DNA of 64,000 bases from Mesomycoplasma dispar (GCF_000941075.1 NZ_CP007229.1:992001-1056000); one strand, 5' to 3'; positions 30,370 through 42,456 are shown, counted from the stretch's first letter. Notes: generated by a model from the letters alone, not told the origin. Translations and numbers: made by a program.

Positions 30370-32745
30370 ATGTTTGAGCACCGAATTATTGAAAAAAAGT
30401 GACAAGATTATTGGCATAAAAATAAGGTTTTTCAGACCACTGAAACATCAAAGAAAAAAGTCTATATTCTTGATATGTTTCCCTACCCCTCGGCATCTGG
30501 GCTTCATTTAGGGCATCCGATTGGATATACTGCATCAGATATTGTTGCTAGATTTAAGCGTTTAAACGGTTTCGATGTTCTCCATCCGATGGGTTGAGAT
30601 GCTTTTGGTTTGCCTGCGGAACAATATGCAATTAAAACTGGAAATCACCCAGGTGATTTTACAAAAGAAAATATCGAAAATTTCAAAAAACAGATAATTT
30701 CCTTTGGATTTTCTTATGATTGAGATAAAGAAATCAACACTTCTGATCCAGAATTTTATGAGCAAACTCAATGAATTTTTAAACTTTTATACAAAGCGAA
30801 TCTAGCTGAAATTCGCGAAGTAGAAGTGAATTGATGCCCTGAATTAGGGACAGTTTTGGCAAATGAGGAACTAAAAAGAGATAAAGACGGAAGTTTTGTT
30901 AGTGAACGCGGCGGTTTTCCTGTTGTTCTAAAAAAAATGAAACAGTGAGTCTTAAAAATCACTGAATATGCGCAGAAATTGCTTGATGGACTCGATGATG
31001 TTAACTTTCCACTTTCTTTAAAAACTCTTCAAAGAAAGTGGATTGGCAAATCTGAAGGCTGAAAAATTAAGTTTCAATTTGATGGAAAAGATGATTTTCT
31101 TGAGATTTTCACTACAAGAATTGAAACTTTTTACGGCGTTAGTTTCATTGCGATTTCTCCTTTGCACAATTTAGCACAAGAATTAGCAAAAGAAAATAAA
31201 GAAATTAATCAATTTATTGAACAAAACAGTTTTTTAAGTCCTAAATTACAAAGCGAAAAAAACGGAATTTTTACCGGTTTATATGTAAAACATCCTTTAA
31301 ATTCACGTAAAATTCCCGTTTATATCGCAAATTATGTGCTAAATGACTATGCAAATTCGGCGATTATGGGGGTTCCTGCCCATAATTTAAACGATTTAGA
31401 ATTTTCACAAATTTTCAAAATTGACTATATCACAGTAATTAATTTTGAAAATTTTCTCATTAATTCCGATGAGTTTAGCGGACTAAATATTGAACAAGCT
31501 TCAAATTCAATTTTTGCAAAATTAAAATTGATGAATTTAGCCGAAAAAAGTACAACTTTTCGCTTAAAAGATTGAGTTTTTTCCCGACAAAGATATTGGG
31601 GCGAACCTTTCCCAGTTTACTTTGATGAAACAGGGAAAATTTATCTTGAAGAAAAAATAGTTGAACTCCCACATATAGATAAAATAACCCCTTCTGGCGA
31701 TGGTCAATCCCCACTTGCTTCGATAAAAGATTGAGTTTTTTTCGAAAAAGATGGGAAAAACTACCGTCGCGAAACAAACACAATGCCACAATGAGCTGGG
31801 AGTTCTTGATATTATTTAGCTTTTATTTTAAAAGAAAAAGGGAAAAACTATCTCAAATTAGATTCGGAAACTGCATTTGAAAAATTCAAAAAATGACTTC
31901 CCGTCGATCTTTATATTGGTGGTCAAGAACACGCTGTTGGTCATTTAATTTATTCCCGTTTTTGACATAAAGTTTTATTCGAAGCTGGAATTGTTCCAAA
32001 TTCTGAACCTTTTGACAAAATTATTCACCAAGGAATGCTGCTAGGTTCCGATGGGCAAAAAATGTCGAAATCCAAAGGAAATACGATAAATCCTAATCAA
32101 GTTATTGATCAATATGGGGCTGATACAATTAGAATTTTTCTAATGTTTATGGGTCCAATTGGCGATAGTCGAATTTGGGATGAATATGGGGTAAAGTCAA
32201 TTTATAATTGAATCCAAAGGGTGATTCGAACTATTTTGGATGACTATGAAATTGATAGTTCGCTTGAAAATGACTATGAATTTACGTACTTTTTTAATAA
32301 TTTTGTTTCAGAAATAACAAATTTAATTGAAAATTTTAAATTTAATGTGGCGATTTCAAAATTAATGGTTTACATTAATTTTTTAAATAAACAAGAAGCA
32401 ATTCCTTCAAAAAAATATTTAACAGATTTTCTAATTATTTTTTCAATTTTTGCACCTCACATTGCTGAAGAGTTATTGGAAAAATTAGGTAAAAAACCTT
32501 TACATTTTCAAAGTTGACCAGAATTTGATGAGAGTAAAATTGTTAAAAATACCTATAATTTGCCAGTTTCAATTAATGGGAAAAATCGGTCAATTTTGAA
32601 GCTTAACGAATTACAAAGCAAGGAAGAAATTATCGAAATTGCAAAAAAAGACAGTAAAATACGTAAATATTTAGAAAATATAGAGATTATTAAAGTAATT
32701 TTTGTTCCTAAAAAAATATTGAACTTTATTGTAAAAAATAAGTAA
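30370..32745 (+). CDS. leuS: Leucyl-tRNA synthetase
   Basis: 791 residues. Class I motifs: [19 protein letters not shown] (HIGH box as HLGH) and [12 protein letters not shown] (KMSKS, about residues 565-575). [31 protein letters not shown] and the CP1 editing region ([17 protein letters not shown]) are clear. Rich in TGA-encoded Trp. It charges tRNA-Leu. It opens the long plus-strand run; the next gene begins 3 bases after its stop. Confidence 0.98.
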
Positions 32746-32748
32746 ATT

Positions 32749-34746
32749 ATGAAAAAATTTTTATTCCCTTTTTCAATATCATTTATAAGTTTTTTGCTTG
32801 AAATTTTAACTTTATTAGTAAAAGTTATTTTTTATGATAGTTTTGAATTTTACCTTTTTCTGATTGTTTCGGTCTCAATTTTTGTAATTTTTGTTATTTC
32901 CTTAACAATCGGTATAGTTCTTTTTTATCAATTTATTCTAAAACAGAATCACTTTTACTACCAAAAGTTTGATCTTATAAATGAAGAAAATAATCTTGGA
33001 ATTATCAATTTGTCATCAACTTACAAAATTGTTAAAGTTTCAAAATACGTTAAAAATTTGTATCCAGAACGACTTGTTAATCGAGATATTTTTTATTTAT
33101 TTCCGCAATACAAAAAAACAGAGGACATTCCGCCTAAATTTGAAATAAAAAGGGGGAATAATTGGTTTGAAATAAATTTTAATAAATTTGCATACTGAAT
33201 TTCCTACCGCGATATCACGCTTTTTAAATCGATTTCGCAGGGATATGAAAATAATTCGCTCGTTTTTGCCGAGGTTGAGGTTGATAACCTTGTTTCTTCA
33301 AATTTTCGAAGTAGCGACCAAGACTATCCAAAAATTAAAATTTTTATTAATGATTTTTTTGAAAAACTAGCCCAAAAATACGGTTTTTTGTACAAAGAAT
33401 ATGCTGATGGTCGTATTATGCTAGTTTTACATTATGAAACTTTCGCAATTTGACAAAAAAATCACTTCTACATTTTTCGTGATACAAACACAAAAATTGA
33501 TGAAACAACAGAAGTTTGATTTTCCGTTGGTTTTGGAATCGGAACCACAAATCTAGTTGAAGTAAAAAGACTCGCAAATGAAGCATTAATTTTTTCAAAA
33601 GCGCGTGGTGGAAATCAAGTTTCAATTTACCCTTACGGAAAAAAACCTTTCTCTTATGGATCTTACAGCGAATCTCTCAGTCATCATTCCCTCGTAAAAT
33701 TAAAGCGAATTTCACGTGTTTTGGTGGAAAAACTAGAGAAAATTGACAACATTATTATTTACGGGCATACCAATTCTGATCTAGACTCTTTTGGATCTGC
33801 CTATGTTTTAGGGAACTTTTTAAAAAGATATGCAGAAGTTATCTATAAAAAAAAGATAAATTTTTACATTCAAAATCGCACTTTTGACCCAACAACGACT
33901 CGTTTTTTATCACAGGCTGACTTTATAATTAAAAAAGATTTATTTATTTCACCAACTGTTGCTTCAAAAATTACACTCGCTTCAAAAAATAGCGACACTT
34001 GTCTTGCAATTTTAGTCGATGTTTCTGATGTTGAAAGGATTGAAAATCCAAAAGCTTTTGATCACATTAACCTTGAAAATGTTTTTATTTTTGACCACCA
34101 CGGAATTAGCTCAAAAATGCAAGGACTTTTAGAACTAATTCATGACTATATCGATGTTTCTTCTTCATCAACTTGCGAAATTATTACCCATTTAATTTTA
34201 CTAACCTTCCATTCAGATTTGACAATGGAGCAAGAATGAGCGCAAATTTTACTAAATGGACTTTATGTCGATTCAGCACAGTTGAAAAAAACTGCCAGTT
34301 CTTCCACTTTTGCAGCCGTTTCTGCCCTTGTTCGTTGAGGAGCAAAAACGGCAAAAACAGCCGAATTTCTTAAATTAAATGAAAATGAATCGAAAATAAT
34401 TAAGGAAATTTTAGAAAACACAATTGAAATTAAGCCAGGTTTTTTCCTTTCAAGTTTAGACCGCGAAATTGACACTGATTTAGTTTCAATTGCTTGTGAA
34501 CAAATTTTACTAGTTAAAAATCGGCAGGCCGCCTTTGTTGTTGCCAAATTACCTCAACAAAAAAATTATAAAATGTCGGCACGAAGTCTTGAAAATGTTA
34601 ACGTTCAATATATCGCCGAGCAAGTTGGTGGCGGAGGTAATTTCACATCGGCTGCCGCTTATTCAACAGTTGAGACTTTTTCCGAATTTGTTGAAAACAT
34701 TAAATTAGCAATTATAAGGAGAGAATATGAAAGTAATTCTAATTAA
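32749..34746 (+). CDS. gdpP: GdpP-type cyclic-di-AMP phosphodiesterase
   Basis: 665 residues. Two N-terminal transmembrane segments (about 5-25 and 38-64), a PAS-like region, a degenerate GGDEF-like region (about 170-305), then DHH (GHTNSDLDS about 339-347, DHHG at 449-452) and DHHA1 domains. The DHHA1 loop reads VGGGGNFTSAA with Asn631 where the family usually has His. It should hydrolyse c-di-AMP to control osmotic and membrane homeostasis. gdpP-rplI-dnaB is the same order as in B. subtilis, which supports the call. Its end overlaps rplI by 20 bases. Several TGA (Trp) codons. Confidence 0.9.
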
Positions 34747-35164
34747 AGATACAAAAGATGGCAAAGCAAACACAATTGTGGATGTTTCTCCAGGTTATGC
34801 CACAAATTTTTTATTTAAAAACAATTTGGCAGAGCCTTTTAATTCGAGAACAGAAAAACTTTTAATTGAAAGAAAGAAAAAAATTGCAGCTGAAGAACAA
34901 AATAAAAAAGAATTGGCAGTTAAGCTAAAATCAGAAATCGAAAATATTGTGCTTTGATTTAAATTAAAAGGAACAAAAGACTTTGCTCACGGAGCGGTTT
35001 CTGCTAAAAAAATTAAAAAAGAACTAGAAAATAAAGGTATTTTTCTCGATAAGCAAACAATTCAAACTAGTGGAATCACCACTTTTGGCACTAGTTTTGT
35101 AAATATAAAATTAAGTTCTGAAATAAGTGCAAAATTAAAAATAAACGTTACTAAAGATGAATAA
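34727..35164 (+). CDS. rplI: 50S ribosomal protein L9
   Basis: 145 residues. MKVILIKDTKDGKANTIVDV and SPGYATNFLF are the L9 N-domain signature; the long helix (RTEKLLIERKKKIAAEEQNKKEL) and C-domain follow after one TGA (Trp). AAGGAGAG precedes the ATG. It overlaps gdpP upstream and dnaB downstream by a few bases. Confidence 0.96.
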
Positions 35165-36548
35165 TTCACGATATACTTCGCCCGAAATTGAATCTTTTAT
35201 AATTTCTTTTTTGCTTTCAAATCCAGATAAAATTATTAATTTTATCGATGCCGTTGATCCTAACGACTTTAGTGTCAAAAATTTAGCTGAAATTGCAAAA
35301 GCAATAAAAAAAGTCGCAAGCGAAACAAACGAACCAGAAGTCAATTTAGTTCTCCAAGAACTCGAGAGGGTGGGAAAATTAAACGAAATTGGCGGCAGAT
35401 CTTATATTGCTTCTTTGTATAATAGTGATTTTTCTTTACCATCGGAAATCACCAATCACTTACGAATTATTAGTGAAAAAAAAATTCTAAGGGAATTAAG
35501 GAAAATTGTCGATAATTCAACTAAAGAATTAGACACTGGTTTGAAAGTTTCTTACGAAATAAGTGCAGATATTCTGCAAAAAATTAATCTTTTGAACTTT
35601 AGTAACATAAACGAGTCTTTTGTTTCAATTTACGAGGTTGCAGTCAAAATTTTTGACTATTTAGGCGAATTACGCACAAGTAAAAATTTAATTAAAGGAA
35701 TTTCGACTGGTTATGATAATTTAGATGCAGTGACTTCTGGTTTTCAAAAAGGTGATCTGACTATTCTTGCAGCTCGTCCTTCTGTCGGAAAAACGGCTTT
35801 TGCTTTAAATCTTGCTTGAAATGTCTGTGAAAATGGTAATTCTGTTTTATTTTTTGCTCTCGAAATGTCAAGTTCTGATTTAGTCACCAGACTTCTTTCG
35901 CTAATTTCTGGAATTGAATCAAGTAAATTTCGAACACCAAGAAACTTACATCCTGAAGATCTTAAAACAATTCAAAACATAATTGAAACTCGAATTAAAA
36001 ATTGCAAACTCACAATTAACGACTCAGGTTCGATAAATATTGACGATATTTATTGGCAAGTTCAAAAACGTTACCGTAATAAACAACGGTATGACTTAAT
36101 TATTTTTGACTATTTGCAATTAATTAACTCTGCGTCTAAAAACCAAAATTACAATCGTCAAGTCGAAGTTTCAATTATTTCACGAAAATTAAAACAGTTG
36201 GCACGTGAAGTCGAAACGCCGATTATTGCACTTTCACAACTTTCAAGGAATGTTGAAAGAAGGGAAGATAAAACTCCAGTGCTTTCTGATTTACGTGAAT
36301 CTGGGGCGATTGAACAAGATGCGGATATTGTAACTTTTTTGCATCGCGAGGATTACTACCACAAAAAAAACAATCAACAAGCAGACGAATCAGTTCCAAA
36401 TACAAAATTAATCATTGCCAAGCACCGAAACGGTCCGATTGGAACCTTATTTTTTGATTTTTTCCCTGAATTTGGAAGATTTACTCCAGCTTTTTTAAAT
36501 TCTTCATATAATAAAAAGGATGATGTTAATTTAGGGTTTGACGAATAA
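35157..36548 (+). CDS. dnaB: Replicative DNA helicase DnaB
   Basis: 463 residues. The N-terminal primase-interaction domain is about 1-150; the RecA-like domain has AARPSVGKTAFALNLA (Walker A, about 198), FFALEMSS, YDLIIFDYLQLI (Walker B) and LSDLRESGAIEQDADIV. It unwinds DNA at the fork. The ATG overlaps the last codons of rplI by 8 bases. Confidence 0.97.
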
Positions 36549-37780
36549 TGGCTTCGTATTTTGTTACTTTATCAATTGTTTTAATATTTTTATTTTTTAT
36601 TTCGGCAATTTTTTCGGCAAGTGAGACAGTTTTTACAGCCACAAGTCGAGTAAAAGTTGACGAAAATATTTCTGATTCATTTTGAGGCAAGAAGCAAATT
36701 TTAAAATATTATGATAATTACGAAAAAACACTGACAATTATTTTAATTTGAAATAACATCGTAAATATCGGTATTTCTATCATAATTTCCACTTTTTTTT
36801 CCAGTTTGCCTATTAATGAATCGTTGCAAATTTTGATTTCGATTGCAACGACAACGCCGCCATTAATTATTTTCGGCGAAATTTACCCTAAAATTTTTGG
36901 GCGAAAAAAGCCTATTTTATTCCTAAAAATTTTCTGATTTTTCATCGCTTTCTTCTATTATTTTCTATATCCGCTTGCAAGTTTAATGACAAAATTTGTC
37001 AAAAAAATTAACGTAACTAACACCGAAAATGAACTTAAAAAAATAATTTTACAAGCTCACCGTGAAGATGTTTTAGAAAAAGATGAATCAGATTTGGCAA
37101 TTCGAGCGCTCGAATTTGACTCTTTTAAAACATCAAAACACTTTACAAAACTAAAAGATGTCGTCTATGTCGACTATGAAGATAGTCTTGAATCAATAAA
37201 AAACGTAATAATTGATCATAATTTTTCACGAATTCCCGTCTGAAAAGATAATAATTTTATCGGAATTCTACTCTCAAAAGACATTTTACACCTTGACAAA
37301 TTCGATATTAACGACTATATTGTCGAAACTCCTTTGCTTTTAGCGAACAATTTGATTAAAACTAATTACGAAATTTTAAAAAAATCAAAATCCCACCTTG
37401 GTTTTGTTGTTGATTCGATGAGCGACAAAAAAGTTGTTGGAATTTTGACATTTGAAGATATTCTTGAGTGTCTTTTCGGTCCAATTTATGACGAACATGA
37501 CTACCGTGACGATTTAGACTTTTACCAAATAAATCCAAACCAAATTACGACAAAAGGAGAAACTAATATTCCTACAATAAACAAGGCGCTAAAAGTTGAT
37601 TTGCCTGTGAGTTTTAAAGATTTAAATCAATGGCTTTTGTCACAAACCCCCAAAAAGAAACTGATTTTAGGTACTAAAATTTATTTTAATTCCCCATCAT
37701 ACAACCTAGAATTTGAAATAATTGGCAAAAATTCAAACGTTATTGAAGTAAAAATAACTAAAAATGAAAACGAAGTATAG
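36548..37780 (+). CDS. CNNM/CorC-type membrane protein with CBS domains
   Basis: 410 residues. The DUF21-type membrane domain (about 1-150) has the SASETVFTATS motif of the family and IIFGEIYPKIFGRK; two CBS segments follow (about 195-310, NFSRIPVWKDNNFIGILLSKDI and HLGFVVDSMSDKKVVGILTFEDILECLFGPI), then a CorC/HlyC-like C-terminal domain. Family members handle magnesium or cobalt export or are annotated as hemolysins; transport of Mg is the likeliest role. The ATG overlaps the dnaB stop by one base. TGA codons are Trp. Confidence 0.88.
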
Positions 37781-38447
37781 AAAACTAGATGTAGAATTTG
37801 AGGGGAAAACTTATTCAGTTTTTGTTGACTACAAATCTAAATTTTCCCGAATTGTAATTAAAATGGTCGATGATTTCATTCTTGTTCGATCAAATTCGGC
37901 AATAAAAGATGAAGCATTAATTTCCATAGTTAAAAATTCTAGTTTTTTTCAAAAAGTAATTAAAATTTTGCCCAAACGGTGTATGGTTAACTTTTCTGAG
38001 TCAAGTTTCTATCTTTTTGGTAAAAAGTATCACTATAGTTTGATAAAATCACAAAATAAACTTTTTTTACAGGCAGAAAATTTAATTTTCCCTTTAACTC
38101 GTGCAAAAAATTTGGAAAATAAAATTGAAAAAGTTTTAATCAATTTTTTCGCAAATTATTTGCAAAAAAGAACACAATATTGATCTAAAATTTTAGAAAC
38201 CCCTGAATACGAAATTAAATTATCCCGTAAAAACACAGCTTGAGGAACAAATTACAACCGTAAAAAAATTCATTATAGTTATTTTTTGTTCCCTTTTTCA
38301 AAAGAAATTATTGATTATGTTATTGTTCACGAACTTTCTCATCACTTTTTTAGCAAACACAACAAACTTTTTTGGGAAAAAGTTGGTAAAATTATTCCAA
38401 ATTACAGGGAATTGATAAAGAAACTAGATAATTATGAAATTCAATAA
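37764..38447 (+). CDS. YgjP/SprT-like zinc metallopeptidase (DUF45)
   Basis: 227 residues. C-terminal zinc-site motif [23 protein letters not shown] (HExxH plus downstream His), preceded by [25 protein letters not shown], corresponding to the SRWGSCS block of the YgjP family. No signal peptide, so it acts in the cytoplasm; substrate unknown. It overlaps the CNNM gene by 17 bases and cysS by 14. Confidence 0.85.
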
Positions 38448-39645
38448 TGACACACTAAATATTTATATTTGCGGTCCAACAGTTTATGACGATATTCATG
38501 TCGGAAATTTAAGAGCAGTTATCATTTTTGATGCTATTTTTGAATATTCAAGAAAAAATGGTACTAAATTATATTTTTTACACAATATTACAGATATTGA
38601 CGACAAAATTATCGACAAATCGTTAGAATTAGGTATTTCCGAAAGTGAATTAGCAGAAAAATACACTGAAGAATATTTTAAAATCCTTAAAATATTCAAC
38701 ATTAGACAATCGATGAAATTTGTCAGTGTAACAAAAAAACTTGAACAAATTATCAAATATATTTCACTTCTTCAAAAAAAAGGATTTACATATTACAACG
38801 AAAATAACGATCTTGTTTTCGATACAGCAAAAATTGACAACTATGGAGTAATTTCTGGGCAAAAAAAGGATGAGTTAGTACAAAAAAACAACAAAGAAAT
38901 AAAGTCAAATAATGACTTTGTTTTGTGAAAAAACACAAAAAAAGGCATATTTTTTGCATCCCCTTTTGGTTTTGGGCGTCCTGGTTGACACACTGAATGT
39001 GCCGCGATTATTTATGATTATTTTGGAGAAAAATCTATTGATATTCACAGCGGTGGTGTTGATTTAGTTTTTCCACATCACGAAAATGAAAACGCACAAC
39101 ATCTTGCTCTAACAGGAAATCCAATTTCAAAAAAATGACTTCGCGCGGGAGTTGTGAACTTAAATGGGAAAAAGATGGCAAAATCATTGCAAAATGTAAT
39201 GTTAGCAAAGGATTTTGCAGAAAAATATGAACCTGATGTTCTTCGTAGTATTTTTTTATCAATAAATCCAACAACACCAATTAATTTAACAGATGAATTA
39301 ATTTTAAACCACAAAAAATTAATAGAAAAATATAAAAAAGTTTTTTTTGATATGCATTTCGATTCCAAACCTTCCAATGATGAAAAAATGAAACAAGTTC
39401 TTGAACTATTTGAAGAAGGAAAATTTACAAAAGCAAACTTTTTAATATCAGAATTAATAAAACAAAAAGAAAATCTTACATTAAAGCATATTTTTTCAAA
39501 TTTAGGATTTAATTTTATAAATAAAAGTTTAGGCGATAAAAATTGAAAAAAAATTGAAGAATGGAAGGGTTTAAACAAAGAAGGAAAACTTGAGGAAGCT
39601 AACAAAATTCGCGATGAATTATGAAAAATATACCAAAATTTATAA
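38434..39645 (+). CDS. cysS: Cysteinyl-tRNA synthetase
   Basis: 403 residues, shorter than the usual 460. [19 protein letters not shown] (HIGH as HVGN), FGRPGWHTECAAI with zinc ligands, [20 protein letters not shown] and KMAKSLQN (KMSKS as KMAKS) are all present. The N-terminus begins almost at the HIGH strand, lacking the first ~12 residues of most orthologues, and the C-terminal anticodon region is trimmed. It charges tRNA-Cys. Confidence 0.97.
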
Positions 39646-39678
39646 TTTTTTCCTTGTTACTTTTGAAAGACAAAAAGT

Positions 39679-40365
39679 ATGGTTAAATATATTTGTGGCA
39701 AAAATTCATTAACAGATGCGATCAAAAATGGGTTTGTTTTTAAACAAATTTACCTTTTAAAACCTACAAATGATCAAATATTTTTAAATCAAAAAGTAAA
39801 AGTTGTTAGCCGCGATTTTTTAGATAAGCTTGTTAGCATTAATCACCAAGGTTTTGTTGGTGTTGTTGAAAATTTTAAGTTTTTTGAAATTGAAGTATTA
39901 AAAAAAGATAAACCAGAAATTATTTTAATCCTTGATCATATTTATGACCAAAATAATCTTGGTAACATCATTAGAACTGCAAATTGTTTTGGAATTAAGC
40001 ACATAATTTTACCCAAAAAACGTGCAGCAAAATTGAATGAAACAACAGTAAAAGTTTCATCTGGTGGTTTTGTCGGGATTAAATTTATTCTGGTGAATTC
40101 GATTGTTGCCGCAATTAATAAATTGAAAGAGTTTGGTTTTTGAGTTTATGCCACTGACCTTAATGAAAAAAGTAGAAAAATTCAGGAAATACAGTTTAAT
40201 TATCCTTGTGCAATAATTTTTGGCAACGAATCAACAGGAATTAAAAAAAGCACTTCACATTCAAGTGATCAGACTTTTTTTATCCCAACCGAAGGAACAG
40301 TTGATTCTTTAAACGTAACTGTAGCAGCAGGAATAATTCTGTTTTTTTTAAGGAACAAAACATAA
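39679..40365 (+). CDS. rlmB: SpoU-family rRNA 2'-O-methyltransferase (RlmB-like)
   Basis: 228 residues. An N-terminal substrate-binding part (ICGKNSLTDAI, INHQGFVGVV) and the SPOUT knot motifs LDHIYDQNNLGNIIRTANCFG, IIFGNESTGI and IPTEGTVDSLNVTVAAGI. RlmB methylates G2251 of 23S rRNA. It follows cysS as in B. subtilis and many Firmicutes. Confidence 0.93.
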
Positions 40366-40398
40366 AAAATAAGGAAAAATGGGGTATTTTCTTTTTAT

Positions 40399-40944
40399 AT
40401 GTGACTGAATCGTAAAGAAAAAATAAGGAAAAATAAACGTTGTTTTAAAGTTTTGAACAAATATTCGCATATTTTATTAGCTTGTGCTAAACAAGTAATG
40501 AAAACTTTTGCACTAATTCCAATTACTTATCTTGATTTATTTAACGCTTCGATTGAAAAATTCGTAAACCTTTATGAGCAATTTGACCCTAATTTAGGTG
40601 TGCCGCTCGAAAGTTATTTAGTTCACAAAATTAAGCTTTTTATGCTAGGTTACGCGACATCTTTTACTACAAAAAATTACCAAATTAATAATTTCTCTGT
40701 TTCACTTGATGAATTAACTGAAACAATTCAATTTGCTGCTGACTGTGATTTTGAGCAATACGAAATTCAGGACATCTATAGTCGAATTACAGACCCACTT
40801 GATGAAGTTGAGCAAGAAATGTTTCAAATGTTTTTTCTTCAAGATCTGCCGACTAAAGACATTGCAAAAAAAGTTGGGATTACAACTCAAAAAGTTAATG
40901 ATTTTGTACGACTTACTAGTAATAAATTACGTAACTTTTTTTAA
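40399..40944 (+). CDS. SigH-like alternative sigma factor candidate
   Basis: 181 residues. Residues about 45-70 resemble sigma region 2 (LDLFNASIEKFVNLYEQFDPNLGVPLESYL in pieces: DLFN..SIEKFVNLYEQFDP then GVPLESYLVHKIK), and the last 55 resemble region 4 with a helix-turn-helix (LPTKDIAKKVGITTQKVNDFV). Region 3 is short or absent. The position between rlmB and rpmG-secE-nusG is exactly where sigH lies in B. subtilis. No good SD is near ATG 40399; a TTG at 40453 is the alternative start. It could redirect RNA polymerase to a small gene set, or be a decayed relic; the frame is intact. Confidence 0.75.
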
Positions 40945-40998
40945 GTTTAGGTTATAATATTATAATATAAAATTTAGTCTTTGTAGTTTATAATTCTT

Positions 40999-41139
40999 AT
41001 GAAAAAAAAAATTAGTTTAAGTTGTTTTGTTTGCAAAAATCGGAATTATAAAACAAACAAATCAATACAAACTCGTCTCCAGATCAATAAATTTTGTAAG
41101 GTTTGCCGTAAATCCACTTTGCATCAAGAGGAAAAATAG
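40999..41139 (+). CDS. rpmG: 50S ribosomal protein L33 (copy next to secE)
   Basis: 46 residues, too short for most gene callers. It has two Cys pairs, CFVC at residues 9-12 and CKVC near 34-37, so it is the zinc-binding form. The order rpmG-secE-nusG is conserved in Firmicutes. A second L33 gene lies at 54014. Confidence 0.9.
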   Translation: MKKKISLSCFVCKNRNYKTNKSIQTRLQINKFCKVCRKSTLHQEEK

Positions 41140-41375
41140 TGAAAAAAAAACGTGAAAAAGAGTCTAAAACTAAAAAAATCAAAAAGACAAGGGAAAAAAA
41201 GTATTTTTTCCGTCTTTTTGTAAAAGAGATGAAAAGAGTAAAATGGCCTAGTAGTCGCGTTGCTTTTCGAAGTTTTGGACAATCAATTGTTTTTTCAACT
41301 ATTTTTATGGTTGTTTTTTTTGCTATCACTATTATTGCGGCGCTCATTTGAAATCAAGTTGGTGTTGGAATTTAG
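41139..41375 (+). CDS. secE: Preprotein translocase subunit SecE
   Basis: 78 residues. A lysine-rich N-terminus, then the conserved amphipathic helix FRLFVKEMKRVKWPSSRVA and one transmembrane helix (about 48-72). SecE clamps SecY in the translocon. The GTG start overlaps the last base of the rpmG stop. A TGA near the end is Trp. Confidence 0.93.
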
Positions 41376-41393
41376 AAAAAGGTTGGCGTTATT

Positions 41394-41966
41394 ATGAAAG
41401 TTTATAAGTGGTATATGATTTCAACGATTTCCTCAAAAGAAGACGTTGCCATTAGTTTACTTAAAAATAAAATTAAATACGAAGGTTTAGAAGAACATTT
41501 TCAAGAAATCATAAAATTTGATGTTCCCTATTACGATGAAAATACCGAACAAAATGGTGAAAAAAAGTTAAAATACCGTAATTTATACAAAGGATATTTT
41601 TTCATCAAAATGAATATGGTCGACAGGGCTTGATTTGTTGTTCGAAACACTCAATATGTGACTGGACTTGTCGGATCTCATGGTCGAGGGACAAAACCAA
41701 CCCCAATTTCCTTGCGCCAATTTGAAAAAATGAAGGAAAATTGAAATCAAAAAATCCTTAATTTTCAACAAAATAACGACGGTGCAATTAGTTGACAAAT
41801 TGGAGATTGGGTTAAAGTAACTCAAGGACCTTTTTCTGATGATCTTGGAAAAATTATCGAAATGAATGAAACCAAAACTTTGATAACCGTTGAACTTGAA
41901 AATGTTTTTGGACGCCGCACTCCAGCAACATTTGAGTATAAAAATTTAAAAAGAGTTAATGACTAA
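41394..41966 (+). CDS. nusG: Transcription antitermination factor NusG
   Basis: 190 residues. NGN domain: KWYMISTISSKEDVAISLL and YKGYFFIKMNMVDRAWFVVRNTQYVTGLVG; KOW domain: GDWVKVTQGPFSDDLGKIIEMNE. It binds RNA polymerase and links it to the ribosome. Last gene of the run starting at leuS; a strong terminator follows. Confidence 0.96.
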
Positions 41967-42006
41967 ATTTGTTAAGAAATAAATTAGAACCGCTTAAAAA
42001 CATAAA

Positions 42007-42059
42007 AAACCAAACAAAACATTTTAAATTTATGTTTGTTTGGTTTTTTTTTTTTTTTT
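42007..42059 (+). terminator. Terminator of the leuS-nusG run
   Basis: Stem ACCAAACA...CAT / ATGTTTGTTTGGT with one bulged A, followed by 16 or more T. Confidence 0.85.
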
Positions 42060-42125
42060 ATTCTATATAAAAACCCTTTGTTTTTAAGTGGTTTTTTCTG
42101 CTTTATTAAAATAATTTGAATAAAA

Positions 42126-42162
42126 AAACCAGAAATTTTCCGGCATTGAAAATTTCTGGTTT
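42126..42162 (-). terminator. 15-bp hairpin between nusG and the micro-ORF region
   Basis: AAACCAGAAATTTTC (42126-42140) pairs perfectly with 42148-42162, loop CGGCATT. On the minus strand it is followed by TTTTTTTA, so it most likely ends transcription from the tRNA-Ser side. Confidence 0.75.
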
Positions 42163-42242
42163 CTTTCTATAAAAACTAATTAACCGATGAGATAATTACG
42201 GTATAAAAATTATAATAAATTAAAAAGTGAAGGAAAATAAAA

Positions 42243-42456
42243 ATGATTACAAAATTTAAAAAATAAGGAGTTTTACAAAAAATGAAAATTTATATTTATA
42301 AAAACTTATGAAATTAAAGATTTTATATATGGCTATAATTAATTGAAATTAAAAGACAAATAAAAAGGAGTAAAAAATCATAATGAGCGATTTTTAAATA
42401 TGAATTTAGAAACAATAAGAAATACGAGATTTATAGTTTTTTTCAAATGAAAATAA
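42243..42456 (+). other. Spacer with a series of very short ORFs behind strong SD sequences
   Basis: Between the hairpin and tRNA-Ser there is no normal gene. It holds ATG 42243 (7 codons) after AAGGA; ATG 42282 (11 codons, one TGA) after AAGGAG at 42265; ATG 42383 (4 codons) after AAAGGAG at 42364; and ATG 42400 (18 codons). A TATAAT lies at 42334-42339. They may be decayed genes, leader peptides or chance. Confidence 0.35.

Noticed and set aside
30370-32745. Apparent fragmentation of leuS, lgt, gdpP and others into pseudogenes
   Set aside because: All breaks are TGA at conserved Trp positions and the frame is unchanged across them, so this is code 4 and not decay.
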